This document shows positions 18,878 to 27,990 of a stretch of DNA of 48,810 nt, piece after piece. The position numbers were made by a program, and so were the translations under genes. The notes under the pieces were generated by a model. It was not told where the DNA came from. It saw only the letters and a program-made list of their open reading frames with translations, and did not search any database. Position 1 is the stretch's first letter. Each line of letters starts with the position of its first letter. The stretch comes from an uncultured Granulosicoccaceae bacterium (GTDB lineage Bacteria > Pseudomonadota > Gammaproteobacteria > Granulosicoccales > Granulosicoccaceae): contig CALLLW010000014.1 in assembly GCA_938007995.1 (NCBI GenBank), positions 1 through 48,810 on the forward strand, in the 5' to 3' direction.

Positions 18878-21072
18878 TTAGAAGGCTCGCCAACAGTCTC
18901 TGGTTGATGATGGGGCTGTTTTTGTTTCTGGTTTGTGCACTGTACTTCGTTGCCAACACCGGTGAGCACCTCGACAGTTTTGGTCAGTCATATCACTGGC
19001 TAATGAGGATCACGGCTTCTGCACTGGTGATTATCGGGGTTTTGATTTTATCCAGTGTCTGGCGTTTGATTGTAGATTTACAGCAGAACGTTTCCGGATC
19101 ACGTCTGACACTGAAACTGGTGATTATGCTGGTGGTCATGGCTTTAATGCCGATGGCTCTGGTCTATTCATTTTCGGTAAAGTTTTTACGATCAAACATC
19201 GATAGCTGGTTTGATGTTGAAGTCGAACGTGCACTCGATGATGCGCTTGGATTAAGTCGTGACTCGCTCAACGTTTATATGCGCGCACGACAAAAGACCG
19301 CATTTGAAATTGCCGATCAACTCAGTGATGTGCCGCCCGAGCTTGCAGTGCTGGTACTAAATGACATTGGTATAGATGCCGAGGCATCAGAGTTAACCTT
19401 GATCGGTGCAGATAACCGTGTGGTTGCAACCACTGTTTTTGCAGGCAGTGTCAGTGTCTCACCGGACAGGCCTGCAGATGACTTAATCTCGCGTGCAAAG
19501 GCGGGTGAGGCTTATGTGAGCATAGACCCGATGCTTGATGGGGATTTACAGATACGCTCGGTGGTGCCTGTGTTTTCATCTGATCCGATCGATGGCATCT
19601 CTGTTTTGTATGCCACTTACCCGGTACCAAGAAGCTCCAGTGTATTGGCGGCCAATGTACAAGAGAGTTTTCGCAATTATCGGCAGTTAACCTACCTGCG
19701 CGAACCACTGAAGCAAAGTTCGATAGCAACACTGACGCTTGCAGTGTTTCTGAGTCTGATGATGGCGGTATGGGTGGCTTTTTACGCAGCTCGCAGGCTA
19801 ATGGTTCCGGTGCATGATCTAGCTGAAGGTACACGACTGGTTGCAGCAGGAGATTATTCAACTCGGTTGTACACGTCCGGGCGCGACGAACTGGGTTATC
19901 TGGTTAACTCATTTAACGACATGACAGACAAAATCGAAGCGGCCCGAGCCAGTGCCAGTAGCAGCCAGAAGCTGGTGGAAGAGCAGCGTGCTTATCTTGA
20001 ACTGGTGTTAAGCCGAATTTCTTCCGGTGTAATTACGCTTGATGAAAATCATCGCATTCGCACCTGCAATGACGGTGCAGCTGAAATTCTCAGAATGGAA
20101 AAACACAGTGATAAAGCGCTGAACACCAATACACAGCAGGGCAGTCTGCTGCATCAGTTCATCAGCGGTATCGAGCCGATGCTCAACTCTGACAAGGCAG
20201 ACTGGAGTGTGCAACTTGATCTGCTACACGATAACGAACCTGCTCATGTGACTTGTCGCGGTGCAAGGATTCTCGGTAACGGAGTAGGTCAGTCCGGCCA
20301 TGTGCTGGTATTTGATGACTTCAGCGATGTGGTAGAGGCACAGCGCAACGCTGCATGGAGTGAAGTAGCGAGAAGACTGGCCCATGAAATTAAAAATCCT
20401 CTGACGCCGATACAACTTTCCGCCGAGCGTTTGCAGCACAAGTATGCCTCTAAGCTACAGGGTGATGATTCAATTGTTCTGAAACGATTGACCGACACCA
20501 TTGTGCAGCAGGTGGAATCGATGAAGTCCATGGTCAAGGCTTTTGCAGATTACGCCAATACGCCGCAGACGCATTTTGTGGCAGTTAGTCCGAATGAACT
20601 GATTAATGAAATCTGCTGGCTGTATTCTGAAGGTGATGATGCGAACAATATCAGCCTGGCACTGGATGACTCTGTGCCGACTTTTCAGTGTGATCCCAAT
20701 CGCATCCGACAGGTATTACACAACGTAATTAAAAATGCCTTTGAAGCAGCGGTTGACTCCGGTGATCGTAAGCTGGCAATCAGGACGCGGGTGGTGTCGG
20801 ATCGCCACACTGATTCGATTGAACTTGTCTTTGAAGATAATGGCCCAGGCTTTGCGCCTGAGGTCAGGGAGAGGCTGTTTGAGCCTTACGTAACAACTAA
20901 AAATAAAGGTACCGGGCTGGGCCTTGCCATTGTTAAAAAAATAGTTGAAGAACATGGCGGCACGGTACGAGCAGAAAATGGTACTGGTCATCTGCCTGAT
21001 GTGGGCGGGCGTATTATTTTGAAATTCCCACTATCATTCAGCCAGTCAAAGCTACATGGAGATGCCGCATGA
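18862..21072 (+). CDS. ntrY: NtrY-like membrane sensor histidine kinase
   Basis: A 736-aa inner-membrane kinase. Three hydrophobic helices near the N-terminus (about 12-30, 48-68, 88-108) precede a periplasmic domain (about 110-285), then another helix (about 288-312), a HAMP domain (MVPVHDLAEGTRLVAAGDY onward), a PAS-like region (about 375-490), the H-box RRLAHEIKNPLTPIQLSAERL and the ATPase motifs NVIKNAFEAA, EDNGPGFAP and GTGLGLAIVKKIVEEHGG. All catalytic boxes are intact. It overlaps DUF4390 and the downstream regulator (four bases), so kinase and regulator are coupled. The family senses nitrogen or redox/envelope state in other bacteria; the signal here is unknown. Confidence 0.92.
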   Translation: MVAQLIRRLANSLWLMMGLFLFLVCALYFVANTGEHLDSFGQSYHWLMRITASALVIIGVLILSSVWRLIVDLQQNVSGSRLTLKLVIMLVVMALMPMALVYSFSVKFLRSNIDSWFDVEVERALDDALGLSRDSLNVYMRARQKTAFEIADQLSDVPPELAVLVLNDIGIDAEASELTLIGADNRVVATTVFAGSVSVSPDRPADDLISRAKAGEAYVSIDPMLDGDLQIRSVVPVFSSDPIDGISVLYATYPVPRSSSVLAANVQESFRNYRQLTYLREPLKQSSIATLTLAVFLSLMMAVWVAFYAARRLMVPVHDLAEGTRLVAAGDYSTRLYTSGRDELGYLVNSFNDMTDKIEAARASASSSQKLVEEQRAYLELVLSRISSGVITLDENHRIRTCNDGAAEILRMEKHSDKALNTNTQQGSLLHQFISGIEPMLNSDKADWSVQLDLLHDNEPAHVTCRGARILGNGVGQSGHVLVFDDFSDVVEAQRNAAWSEVARRLAHEIKNPLTPIQLSAERLQHKYASKLQGDDSIVLKRLTDTIVQQVESMKSMVKAFADYANTPQTHFVAVSPNELINEICWLYSEGDDANNISLALDDSVPTFQCDPNRIRQVLHNVIKNAFEAAVDSGDRKLAIRTRVVSDRHTDSIELVFEDNGPGFAPEVRERLFEPYVTTKNKGTGLGLAIVKKIVEEHGGTVRAENGTGHLPDVGGRIILKFPLSFSQSKLHGDAA

Positions 21073-22433
21073 GTCAGTCATTGATTATGGTTGTTGATGA
21101 TGAGCCAGACATCCGCGAGTTGGTGCGTGAAATCCTCGAAGATGAAGGTTATGCCGTAGTCGTTGCAGAAGATGCCAAAAGCGCTCGCGATCTGATCAGT
21201 GAACGTTTGCCTGATCTTGTGTTGCTGGATATCTGGATGCCTGAACAGGATGGTGTCAGCTTGCTTAAGGAATGGCGTGATCAGGGAAAGCTCAACTTTC
21301 CGGTTGTTATGATTTCCGGGCACGGCACGGTTGAAACTGCAGTGGAAGCAACTCGCCTGGGGGCCGTGGACTTTATCGAAAAACCGCTGTCTCTGGCGCG
21401 GTTGCTATTGAGCGTTGAAAAGGCCATCAGTGCTTTTCAGCAAAATCAAAGTGAAACAGCCGGTCAGGCACCGGCCCGTAAGATTCCGCAGATCACCGGT
21501 ATTAGTGATTACGTCACAGGCTTGCGCGATACGATTGAAAAGTCTGCGGCTAACAAAGATGCAGGCATATTGATTCAGGGCGAGCGTGCAACCGGCAAGC
21601 AGCTGATTGCAAGGCACATACACCGGGCTGGTGTCAGTGCAGCCGGACCTTTCATACAGCTACGCTGTGATAGTTTGTCGGAGTCTGGTACAGCACGCGA
21701 TTTACTCGGTGATGCAAACAGTTCCGGATATCTGGAATCAGCCAATGGCGGTACGTTATGTCTGGTGGATGTTGAAGAACTGTCTACCGAGGGGCAGGCG
21801 CTGTTGCTGGATGTGCTTGAGAAAGGTGTGCTTGATCGCGGACTTGAACAATCTGTATCGTTTACCGCTCGCATTGTAGCAACCACAACCTCCGACCTTG
21901 CTGCACTGGTGGCACAGGGCCAGTTCAGTGAGCTGCTTTATTATCGACTTGCAGTGGTGGTAATGCACACTGCGCCGCTGCGCGAGCATCGCGAAGATAT
22001 ACCTGCCCTCTTAAAATACTACGTTGACTGGTTTGTAGAACAGGAAGGTCTGACTTATCGTCACTTTACTGTGGCGGCGCAAAATACCCTGCGCAATAAA
22101 GACTGGCATGGCAATGTGCTTGAGCTGGTGAGTGTTGTACAGCGTTTGCTGATATTGGGTGATGATGTTGAGATCGATGTGGCAGAAATAGAAAGCCTCG
22201 ACGTCAGCGCTCAGGACTCAAGCTATGAAGTCAGTGGCGATACCATGCGGCTACCATTGAATGTGCCGCTGCGCGAGGCACGCACAGAGTTTGAACGTTT
22301 ATACCTGCAGCGGCAGCTTGATCGCGTTGACGGCAATATCGTTGAGCTTGCGCGCATTGTCGGTATGGAACGTACACATCTCTACCGCAAGTTGCGCAGT
22401 GTTGGCATTCAGGCCGGTCGCAAGCGCAGTTGA
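21069..22433 (+). CDS. ntrX: NtrX-like response regulator with degenerate AAA domain
   Basis: A 454-aa regulator. The receiver (1-120) has the acidic pair at 10-11, phospho-acceptor Asp54 and Lys105. The AAA domain has a Walker A variant GERATGKQ (171-178) and a Walker B variant CLVDVEEL (231-238) in which the usual DE is DV. The GAFTGA loop that contacts sigma-54 is absent: after DLLGD (211-215) the sequence goes straight to SSGYLESANGGTL. The YYRL segment (291-294) and downstream arginines remain. A Fis-type helix-turn-helix ends the protein (about 423-448, VELARIVGMERTHLYRKL). It can probably be phosphorylated and bind DNA but should not activate sigma-54 RNA polymerase. It follows ntrY with a four-base overlap. 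Confidence 0.9.
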   Translation: MSQSLIMVVDDEPDIRELVREILEDEGYAVVVAEDAKSARDLISERLPDLVLLDIWMPEQDGVSLLKEWRDQGKLNFPVVMISGHGTVETAVEATRLGAVDFIEKPLSLARLLLSVEKAISAFQQNQSETAGQAPARKIPQITGISDYVTGLRDTIEKSAANKDAGILIQGERATGKQLIARHIHRAGVSAAGPFIQLRCDSLSESGTARDLLGDANSSGYLESANGGTLCLVDVEELSTEGQALLLDVLEKGVLDRGLEQSVSFTARIVATTTSDLAALVAQGQFSELLYYRLAVVVMHTAPLREHREDIPALLKYYVDWFVEQEGLTYRHFTVAAQNTLRNKDWHGNVLELVSVVQRLLILGDDVEIDVAEIESLDVSAQDSSYEVSGDTMRLPLNVPLREARTEFERLYLQRQLDRVDGNIVELARIVGMERTHLYRKLRSVGIQAGRKRS

Positions 22434-22469
22434 ACGGCATTTCGTATAACGCCCTGTTAAGGTGAACTC

Positions 22470-23840
22470 TTGAAGATTATCGTATTGGGTGCCGGGCAGG
22501 TGGGTTCCACTGTTGCGCAGAACCTGGCGCATGAAAACAATGACGTCACCGTGGTTGATACCAACCTCGAGACGCTGCAGGAGTTGCAGAATCGCATCGA
22601 CCTCAGCACGGTGTACGGTCACGCTGCACACCCTGAAGTACTCAGACAAGCGGGCGCCGAAGACGCAGACATGATCATCGCTGCTACCAACAGCGATGAG
22701 ACCAACATGATCGCCTGTCAGATCGCTTATACGTTGTTCAGAACAACCAGCAGAATTGCACGTGTCAGATCGCAGGAGTATCTGAAAGAAAAACGTACGC
22801 TGTTTCAAAAGAAGCATATACCAATCGATGTTCTGATCAGTCCCGAACGGCTTGTTACTGATCATATCGAACGGATTATTCAGCACCCAGGCGCATTACA
22901 GGTGGTGGACTTTGCCGATGGCAAAGTGCGCCTGGTTGGTGTGATCGCAGAAGCGTCAGCGCCAATGACCGGCAAGCCGGTGAGGGCTATCCATGAGTTA
23001 CTGCCAAACTTCGGCGTTTGTATTGCTGCAATTTTTCGCGAAAATGATCCGGTTACTGAACCGGATGCAGTCATTCAGGAAAACGATATTGTTTTTTATA
23101 TCGCCGCCAAAGGCCACACTGTGTCCATCATGGAGCAGTTTCACCAACCTGATAAGCCGTCTAAACATGTGATGATCGCAGGTGGCGGTAATATAGGAAT
23201 GGCTCTGGCAAAAAAGCTTGAGAAAAAGTATCGGATAAAAATTATTGAGAAGAATCCGGCTCGGGCCAGAGTGCTTGGCGAATCACTGCATAATTCGCTG
23301 GTGCTTTGTGGTGATGTGGCTGATCAGGATTTACTGCTCGAAGAGAATATCGATTCCATGGATCTCTTCTGTGCACTTACTAATGATGATGAAGCCAACA
23401 TACTCTCGGCGATGGTGGCACGTAAGATGGGTGCCAGAAGTGTGATGTCATTAATCAACCGGCCAGCCTATGTGGATCTGGTAGAACGAGGCTTTATTGA
23501 TGTTGCGATTTCACCTCACAATGTGACTATTGGTGCTCTGTTGCGGCACGTGCGCCGCGGGGATGTAGTTGCTGTTCACTCTTTGCGTCGCGGTACAGCT
23601 GAAGCGCTTGAGGCTATTGCTCACGGCGATCGTGATTCCTCTCTGGTGGTTGGCAGAACGATCTCGGAGCTTGATCTGGGTGAGGGTACAACGATCGGGG
23701 CTGTGGTCAGAGGCAACCAGGTTATCATTGGTCATAACGATCTTGAAATCGAGGCGGAAGATCATGTGATTGTGTTTGTTACTGATAAACAACTGATCCC
23801 GGCCGTCGAAAATCTGTTTCAGGTCGGCATTACTTATTAG
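22470..23840 (+). CDS. trkA: Trk potassium transporter peripheral subunit TrkA
   Basis: A 456-aa cytoplasmic NAD(H)-binding regulator of the Trk K+ channel. Two RCK_N domains begin with GAGQVGSTVAQNL (about residues 7-19) and GGGNIGMALAKKL (about 237-249), each followed by a TrkA_C domain. It starts at a TTG codon at 22470 preceded by an AAGGTGA Shine-Dalgarno; the MKIIVLGAG N-terminus is the family standard, so the TTG is well supported. It lies 36 bases after ntrX and is followed by trkH. Confidence 0.95.
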   Translation: MKIIVLGAGQVGSTVAQNLAHENNDVTVVDTNLETLQELQNRIDLSTVYGHAAHPEVLRQAGAEDADMIIAATNSDETNMIACQIAYTLFRTTSRIARVRSQEYLKEKRTLFQKKHIPIDVLISPERLVTDHIERIIQHPGALQVVDFADGKVRLVGVIAEASAPMTGKPVRAIHELLPNFGVCIAAIFRENDPVTEPDAVIQENDIVFYIAAKGHTVSIMEQFHQPDKPSKHVMIAGGGNIGMALAKKLEKKYRIKIIEKNPARARVLGESLHNSLVLCGDVADQDLLLEENIDSMDLFCALTNDDEANILSAMVARKMGARSVMSLINRPAYVDLVERGFIDVAISPHNVTIGALLRHVRRGDVVAVHSLRRGTAEALEAIAHGDRDSSLVVGRTISELDLGEGTTIGAVVRGNQVIIGHNDLEIEAEDHVIVFVTDKQLIPAVENLFQVGITY

Positions 23841-23882
23841 CATGCTAATTACAAAATTACGATCTCCGGGAACGGTCAGCTA

Positions 23883-25328
23883 ATGCAGGTACTGATAGTT
23901 CTTAAGATTCTTGGTCTGTTGTTATCTATCTACAGTCTGACCATGTTTATACCGGGCCTGGTAGCGCTTTACTTCCGCGATGGTTCAGAGCTTAGTTTTT
24001 TTACCGGTTTTGCTGTTACCCTGGCAATAGGTCTGTCTGCCTATTTGCCGTTACGCAAATTCCAGTCACCGATCAAGCTGACTGACGGCTATATTATTGT
24101 GGTGATGTTCTGGACGGTGCTTGGGATTTTCGGTGCCATACCGCTTTATCTCGATAAACAACTCAATCTGACCATAGCGCAAAGCGTTTTTGAATCGATG
24201 TCCGGTTTTACCACAACCGGTGCAACGGTCATTGTCGGGCTGGATTCTCTTCCGCAGGCTATTTTGCTTTACCGGCAACTGGTCCAGTGGCTTGGTGGTA
24301 TGGGGATTATCGTACTTGCAGTAGCCATACTGCCGTTGTTGGGTATGGGTGGTATGCAATTGTTTAGAGCAGAAACGCCCGGTCCACAGAAAGAAAAAAT
24401 CACACCGCGGGTGGCAGAGACTGCCAAAGTGCTCTGGTATATTTATTTAGGCTTGACTGTCGCTTGTATGTTGGCTTACTGGGTCGCTGGTATGTCTTTG
24501 TTTGATGCAATAGGTCATAGCTTTTCAACTGTCGCTATTGGTGGCTTCTCAACCCACGATGCGAGTATCGGGCACTTTCAAAGCAACGCGATAGAAATGG
24601 TGGCGGTGCTTTTTATGTTCATCTCCGGAGTGAACTTCGGTGTGCACTACATAGCGCTTCGTTCCACTTCACTGAAACCGTACTTTGGCAACGCAGAGTT
24701 TAAAGCGTATGTCGGTATTATGCTGTTTCTCGGCGTGGTCACTGTTGCCTATTTATACGCTACCGATACGGCTGATTTTTCCAATTCTTTTTATGGTGGT
24801 GTGTTTCAGGTTGTGTCGATTGCAACGACTACGGGCTTCACCACGGTGGAATATCACAACTGGCCGGGTTTTCTGCCGGTGCTGCTGTTGTTTGCCAGTT
24901 TTGTTGGTGGCTGCGCAGGTTCAACCGGTGGTGGCATGAAAGTCATCAGAGTGGTGTTGTTGCTGAAGCAGGGCGTCAGAGAATTGATCCGACTGGTGCA
25001 CCCGCATGCAGTGCTGCCGGTCAAGGTCGGTCGTAAATCAATTCCATCCCGCGATATTGATGCGGTCTGGGGTTTTTTTGCAGCCTACGTCATCATTTTA
25101 ATTATTATGTTGTTGTTACTGATGGCAACCGGGCTTGATCAGGAAACTGCATTTTCTGCAGTCGTTGCCTGTTTGAACAATCTCGGTCCCGGACTTGGCG
25201 ATGTTGGCTCGAACTACAGCTCACTGAATGGACTGCAGCTGAGCATACTGTGCTTTGCGATGTTGCTTGGTCGCCTGGAGATTTTCACCTTATTGGTGCT
25301 GCTGACTCCGCACTTCTGGCGTAAGTAA
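23883..25328 (+). CDS. trkH: Trk system potassium uptake protein TrkH
   Basis: A 481-aa integral membrane K+ channel subunit with about ten hydrophobic helices. The four pore-loop repeats are visible: SMSGFTTTGATV, FSTVAIGGFSTHD, IATTTGFTTVEYHNWPG and NNLGPGLGDVGSNY, each supplying a Gly to the selectivity filter. A conserved GGCAGSTGGGMKVIR segment forms the intramembrane gate loop. ATG at 23883. It follows trkA after 42 bases and is followed after one base by a methyltransferase gene. The TrkA ring is expected to gate it from the cytoplasm. Confidence 0.95.
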   Translation: MQVLIVLKILGLLLSIYSLTMFIPGLVALYFRDGSELSFFTGFAVTLAIGLSAYLPLRKFQSPIKLTDGYIIVVMFWTVLGIFGAIPLYLDKQLNLTIAQSVFESMSGFTTTGATVIVGLDSLPQAILLYRQLVQWLGGMGIIVLAVAILPLLGMGGMQLFRAETPGPQKEKITPRVAETAKVLWYIYLGLTVACMLAYWVAGMSLFDAIGHSFSTVAIGGFSTHDASIGHFQSNAIEMVAVLFMFISGVNFGVHYIALRSTSLKPYFGNAEFKAYVGIMLFLGVVTVAYLYATDTADFSNSFYGGVFQVVSIATTTGFTTVEYHNWPGFLPVLLLFASFVGGCAGSTGGGMKVIRVVLLLKQGVRELIRLVHPHAVLPVKVGRKSIPSRDIDAVWGFFAAYVIILIIMLLLLMATGLDQETAFSAVVACLNNLGPGLGDVGSNYSSLNGLQLSILCFAMLLGRLEIFTLLVLLTPHFWRK

Positions 25329-25329
25329 A

Positions 25330-25971
25330 ATGAGTGCGCCAGTAACCATGCCGGAAGATGCAAACAGTAATACCGAAAAAGCCAGACAGAAGTGGGATAG
25401 CATCTATGCCAGATCTGACAGATGTACTCAACCTGTGGCCTGTGAAGTCCTGCGTGAATTCGGCTATTTATTACCAGCGGGTGGTACCGCGCTTGATGTT
25501 GCCTGCGGACTTGGAGGTAATGCATTTTATCTGGCCGCACGCGGTTTTAACGTAACCGCTATTGATGTTTCTGCGGTGGCCATTGAATCGATAAACCATT
25601 GCATTGAGAGCGAGCCAATCAACAAACAATCCAGCGGTATACATGCGGTTTGTGAATCCGTGTCCAGCGATTGGCTGAGTCAGGGTAGTTATGATGTTAT
25701 TGTTGTTTCCCGTTATCTTGATCGTAGTATCTGCAACGCTTTGATGAATGCGTTAAATCCGCTGGGGTTGCTTTACTATCAGACATTCACTCGTAGTAAA
25801 GTCAATGCAGAGGAAGGTCCTTCTAATCCAGACTACCTGCTTGCGACCAATGAGCTGTTGTCTTTGTTCAGTGGATTGACCGTTATTGCGTTCAGTGATC
25901 AGGGCAGGCTGGGAGCTCCTGACAAGGGTTTTCGCAACCAGTCTTATCTTGTGGCACAAAAGGCAGGCTAA
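25330..25971 (+). CDS. Class I SAM-dependent methyltransferase (TehB-like)
   Basis: A 213-aa soluble protein with the Rossmann SAM-binding motif ALDVACGLGGNAFYLAARG near residues 55-73 and the acidic loop FNVTAIDVS after it. The YYQTFTRSK segment is typical of the TehB/UbiE-like small methyltransferases. The substrate cannot be read from sequence. It follows trkH by one base and its stop overlaps the next start by one base (TAATG), so it belongs to the end of the ntr-trk transcript. ATG at 25330. Confidence 0.8.
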   Translation: MSAPVTMPEDANSNTEKARQKWDSIYARSDRCTQPVACEVLREFGYLLPAGGTALDVACGLGGNAFYLAARGFNVTAIDVSAVAIESINHCIESEPINKQSSGIHAVCESVSSDWLSQGSYDVIVVSRYLDRSICNALMNALNPLGLLYYQTFTRSKVNAEEGPSNPDYLLATNELLSLFSGLTVIAFSDQGRLGAPDKGFRNQSYLVAQKAG

Positions 25972-26294
25972 TGGCAACGATTGCAACGTTTGAAAAAATG
26001 CTTGAACAGGGCACTGACAGTGCACTGCTGCGCTACTCACTGGGCAATGCCTATGTTGCAGAGTCCCGCCAGAGTGAGGCGATAGATCATCTGCGCAAAG
26101 CCATTGAGCTGGATCGTCAGTACAGTGCCGCCTGGAAGCTCCTTGGACGCTGCTACATGGATACCCGGGATTACACTAATGCGGCTGCGACCTATGAAGC
26201 CGGCATCGAGGTTGCGGACAGCAATGGCGATTTGCAGGCTCGCAAGGAAATGGAAGTGTTTCTGAAGCGAGCCCGACGCAAGCTTGAACAGTAA
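25971..26294 (+). CDS. Small TPR-repeat protein
   Basis: A 107-aa all-helical protein with two to three tetratricopeptide repeats (LRYSLGNAYVAESRQSEAIDHLRKAIELD, then YSAAWKLLGRCYMDTRDY, then TNAAATYEAGIEVA) and a basic C-terminal helix. No signal peptide, so a cytoplasmic adaptor. It overlaps the methyltransferase stop by one base. Binding partner unknown; coupling suggests it may serve the methyltransferase. Confidence 0.82.
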   Translation: MATIATFEKMLEQGTDSALLRYSLGNAYVAESRQSEAIDHLRKAIELDRQYSAAWKLLGRCYMDTRDYTNAAATYEAGIEVADSNGDLQARKEMEVFLKRARRKLEQ

Positions 26295-26348
26295 TGCAGC
26301 CTCAATGCAGCCCCCTATGCGGCCCCTCAATGCAGCTCCAATGCAGCC
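26292..26348. repeat. Short direct repeats of AATGCAGC
   Basis: AATGCAGC occurs four times (starting 26293, 26304, and near 26329 and 26340), with a variant TATGCGGC in between. The copies begin at the TPR gene stop and have roughly 11-bp spacing where adjacent. Function unknown; slippage is a simple explanation. Confidence 0.6.
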
Positions 26349-26618
26349 AGAGCATGAGTTGGATTATGGCTATAACTGAAGCTATCGCGGTTATCGGGTT
26401 TGTGGTTCAATATGCGGCCACGAGCCAACTCCCGATTGGGTTGGTCGTTTGATTGCATCACTGTTCGGTACACTAATGTGCTCGCAGTACAGTCGGTCGG
26501 TACACCCGGGCACGCAGGTTGCCCACAACGGCTTACACGCACAAACAGGCGCATCAGGCAAATGTGCCTGTAAACACGCAGGGTATCCTGCTGTCGCACA
26601 AAACTTGGAGACAACTTT
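26295..26618. other. Intergenic region upstream of ilvE
   Basis: About 320 bases. The first 55 hold the AATGCAGC repeats; the rest should contain the ilvE promoter. A TACACT hexamer lies near 26466-26472 with a TTGATT only 14 bases upstream, which is shorter than usual. No leader peptide rich in branched-chain codons was recognised. Confidence 0.35.
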
Positions 26619-27539
26619 ATGTCTATGGCAGATAGAGACGGTGTCATTTGGCTCGATGGTGAGCTGGTTCCCTGGCGGGAGGCAACTGTTCATGTGCTGA
26701 CCCACACGCTGCACTATGGTATGGGTGTGTTCGAAGGTGTGCGAGCCTACGAAACGCCGAAAGGGCCGGCTATCTTCAAGCTTGAGCAGCACACTCGGCG
26801 CTTGTTCAACTCGGCAAAAATTCTGCGGATGGAAATCCCTTACGGTTTTGATGAGTTGTGTGAAGTACAAAAGACGGTGGTCAAAGAAAACAATCTTGAC
26901 TCCGCCTATCTGCGGCCAATGTGTTTCTATGGCAGTGAGGGTATGGGACTAAGGGCGGATAACCTGTCAGTTCACTGCATGATTGCCGCCTGGGAGTGGG
27001 GTGCTTATCTGGGGGCTGAAAATCTCGAGAAGGGTATTCGTATCAAGACGTCGTCTTTCACCCGTCATCACGTCAACATCGCCATGTGTAAAGCCAAGGC
27101 CAATGGTCAGTATATGAATTCAATGCTGGCTCTGCAGGAAGCCTTGCAGGACGGCTACGATGAAGCGCTGTTGCTTGACAATGAAGGCTATGTGGCAGAG
27201 GGCTCCGGTGAAAACTTTTTTATCGTTCGAGACGGGGTCATACACACCCCCGATTTAACTTCAGCACTTGACGGTATTACCCGCGCAACTGTGATGGAGC
27301 TGGCAGCAGAGATTAACGTGCCGATTATTGAAAGACGCATCACGCGCGATGAAGTCTATATTTCCGATGAAGCTTTTTTCAGTGGTACAGCGGCAGAAAT
27401 TACACCGATTCGTGAAGTGGATAATCGCAGTATCGGCAACGGATCTCGCGGCCCGGTTACCGAAAAAATACAATCCATGTTTTTTGCTGCGGTGCAGGGC
27501 AAGTCCGACAAGCATGAGGGCTGGCTGACTTACGTTTAA
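26619..27539 (+). CDS. ilvE: Branched-chain amino acid aminotransferase
   Basis: A 306-aa class IV PLP aminotransferase that performs the last step of Val, Ile and Leu synthesis. It aligns with E. coli IlvE across its length: HTLHYGMGVFEGVRAYET, SAYLRPMCFYG, AWEWGAYLGAENLEKGIRI, the Schiff-base lysine region KAKANGQYMNS, EGYVAEGSGENFFIV and FFSGTAAEITPIREVD. ATG at 26619 follows a GGAG Shine-Dalgarno nine bases upstream. It is followed at about 55 bases by a small zinc-finger gene on the same strand with no terminator between. Confidence 0.95.
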   Translation: MSMADRDGVIWLDGELVPWREATVHVLTHTLHYGMGVFEGVRAYETPKGPAIFKLEQHTRRLFNSAKILRMEIPYGFDELCEVQKTVVKENNLDSAYLRPMCFYGSEGMGLRADNLSVHCMIAAWEWGAYLGAENLEKGIRIKTSSFTRHHVNIAMCKAKANGQYMNSMLALQEALQDGYDEALLLDNEGYVAEGSGENFFIVRDGVIHTPDLTSALDGITRATVMELAAEINVPIIERRITRDEVYISDEAFFSGTAAEITPIREVDNRSIGNGSRGPVTEKIQSMFFAAVQGKSDKHEGWLTYV

Positions 27540-27598
27540 TCCGGCATCAGTATCAATCGGCCTGTGGTTTAAGGTTCTAATTCAGGTAAAATGTGCAA

Positions 27599-27787
27599 AT
27601 GACAGAGCAAGAAAAAAATAAAGCGTTAGAACCAGTTGCGGTAAAGCGTTCGGAGCTGCCGGCCTATTGCCCAACGCAGAGCATGGGTTTGTGGAACTCG
27701 CATCCGCGAGTGTACATTCCACTTGAAGAGAAAGGCGAGGCAAGCTGTCCTTACTGCGGGACTGCATTTGTTTTAAGTGAAGACTGA
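27599..27787 (+). CDS. CHCC zinc-finger domain protein
   Basis: A 62-aa protein of the zf-CHCC family (related to the zinc domain of the mitochondrial complex I NDUFS6 subunit). Conserved features are AYCPTQSMGLWNSHPRVYIPL and the C-terminal CPYCGTAFVL, giving one Cys, one His and a CxxC as zinc ligands. Many proteobacteria encode this protein next to ilvE, as here. ATG at 27599 is chosen; a GTG at 27593 in the same frame is an alternative closer to the AGG. Its cellular role is not established. Confidence 0.85.
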   Translation: MTEQEKNKALEPVAVKRSELPAYCPTQSMGLWNSHPRVYIPLEEKGEASCPYCGTAFVLSED

Positions 27788-27903
27788 TCGCCAGCCTTGC
27801 TGCCTGCCATCAACAGATTGTCTTAATGTGTTCCTGTTCATAGTCGCTTAGCCATGGTCAATCATGCTGCCACAGGCAGCTAAAGTGTCACGGGTGTAAA
27901 AAC

Positions 27904-27936
27904 AAAAAAGGACATGGCAAGCCATGTCCTTTTTTT
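27904..27936. terminator. Bidirectional intrinsic terminator
   Basis: A strong stem (GGACATGGC at 27910-27918 with its complement at 27921-27929) is flanked by six A and seven T. It lies between the convergent zinc-finger gene and the TolC-type gene and can end both. Confidence 0.88.
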
Positions 27937-27990
27937 ATGGAGTTTTTGCTACAACACTTTTTGCCATTAGTTGCCCCGGTTACCTACCCG

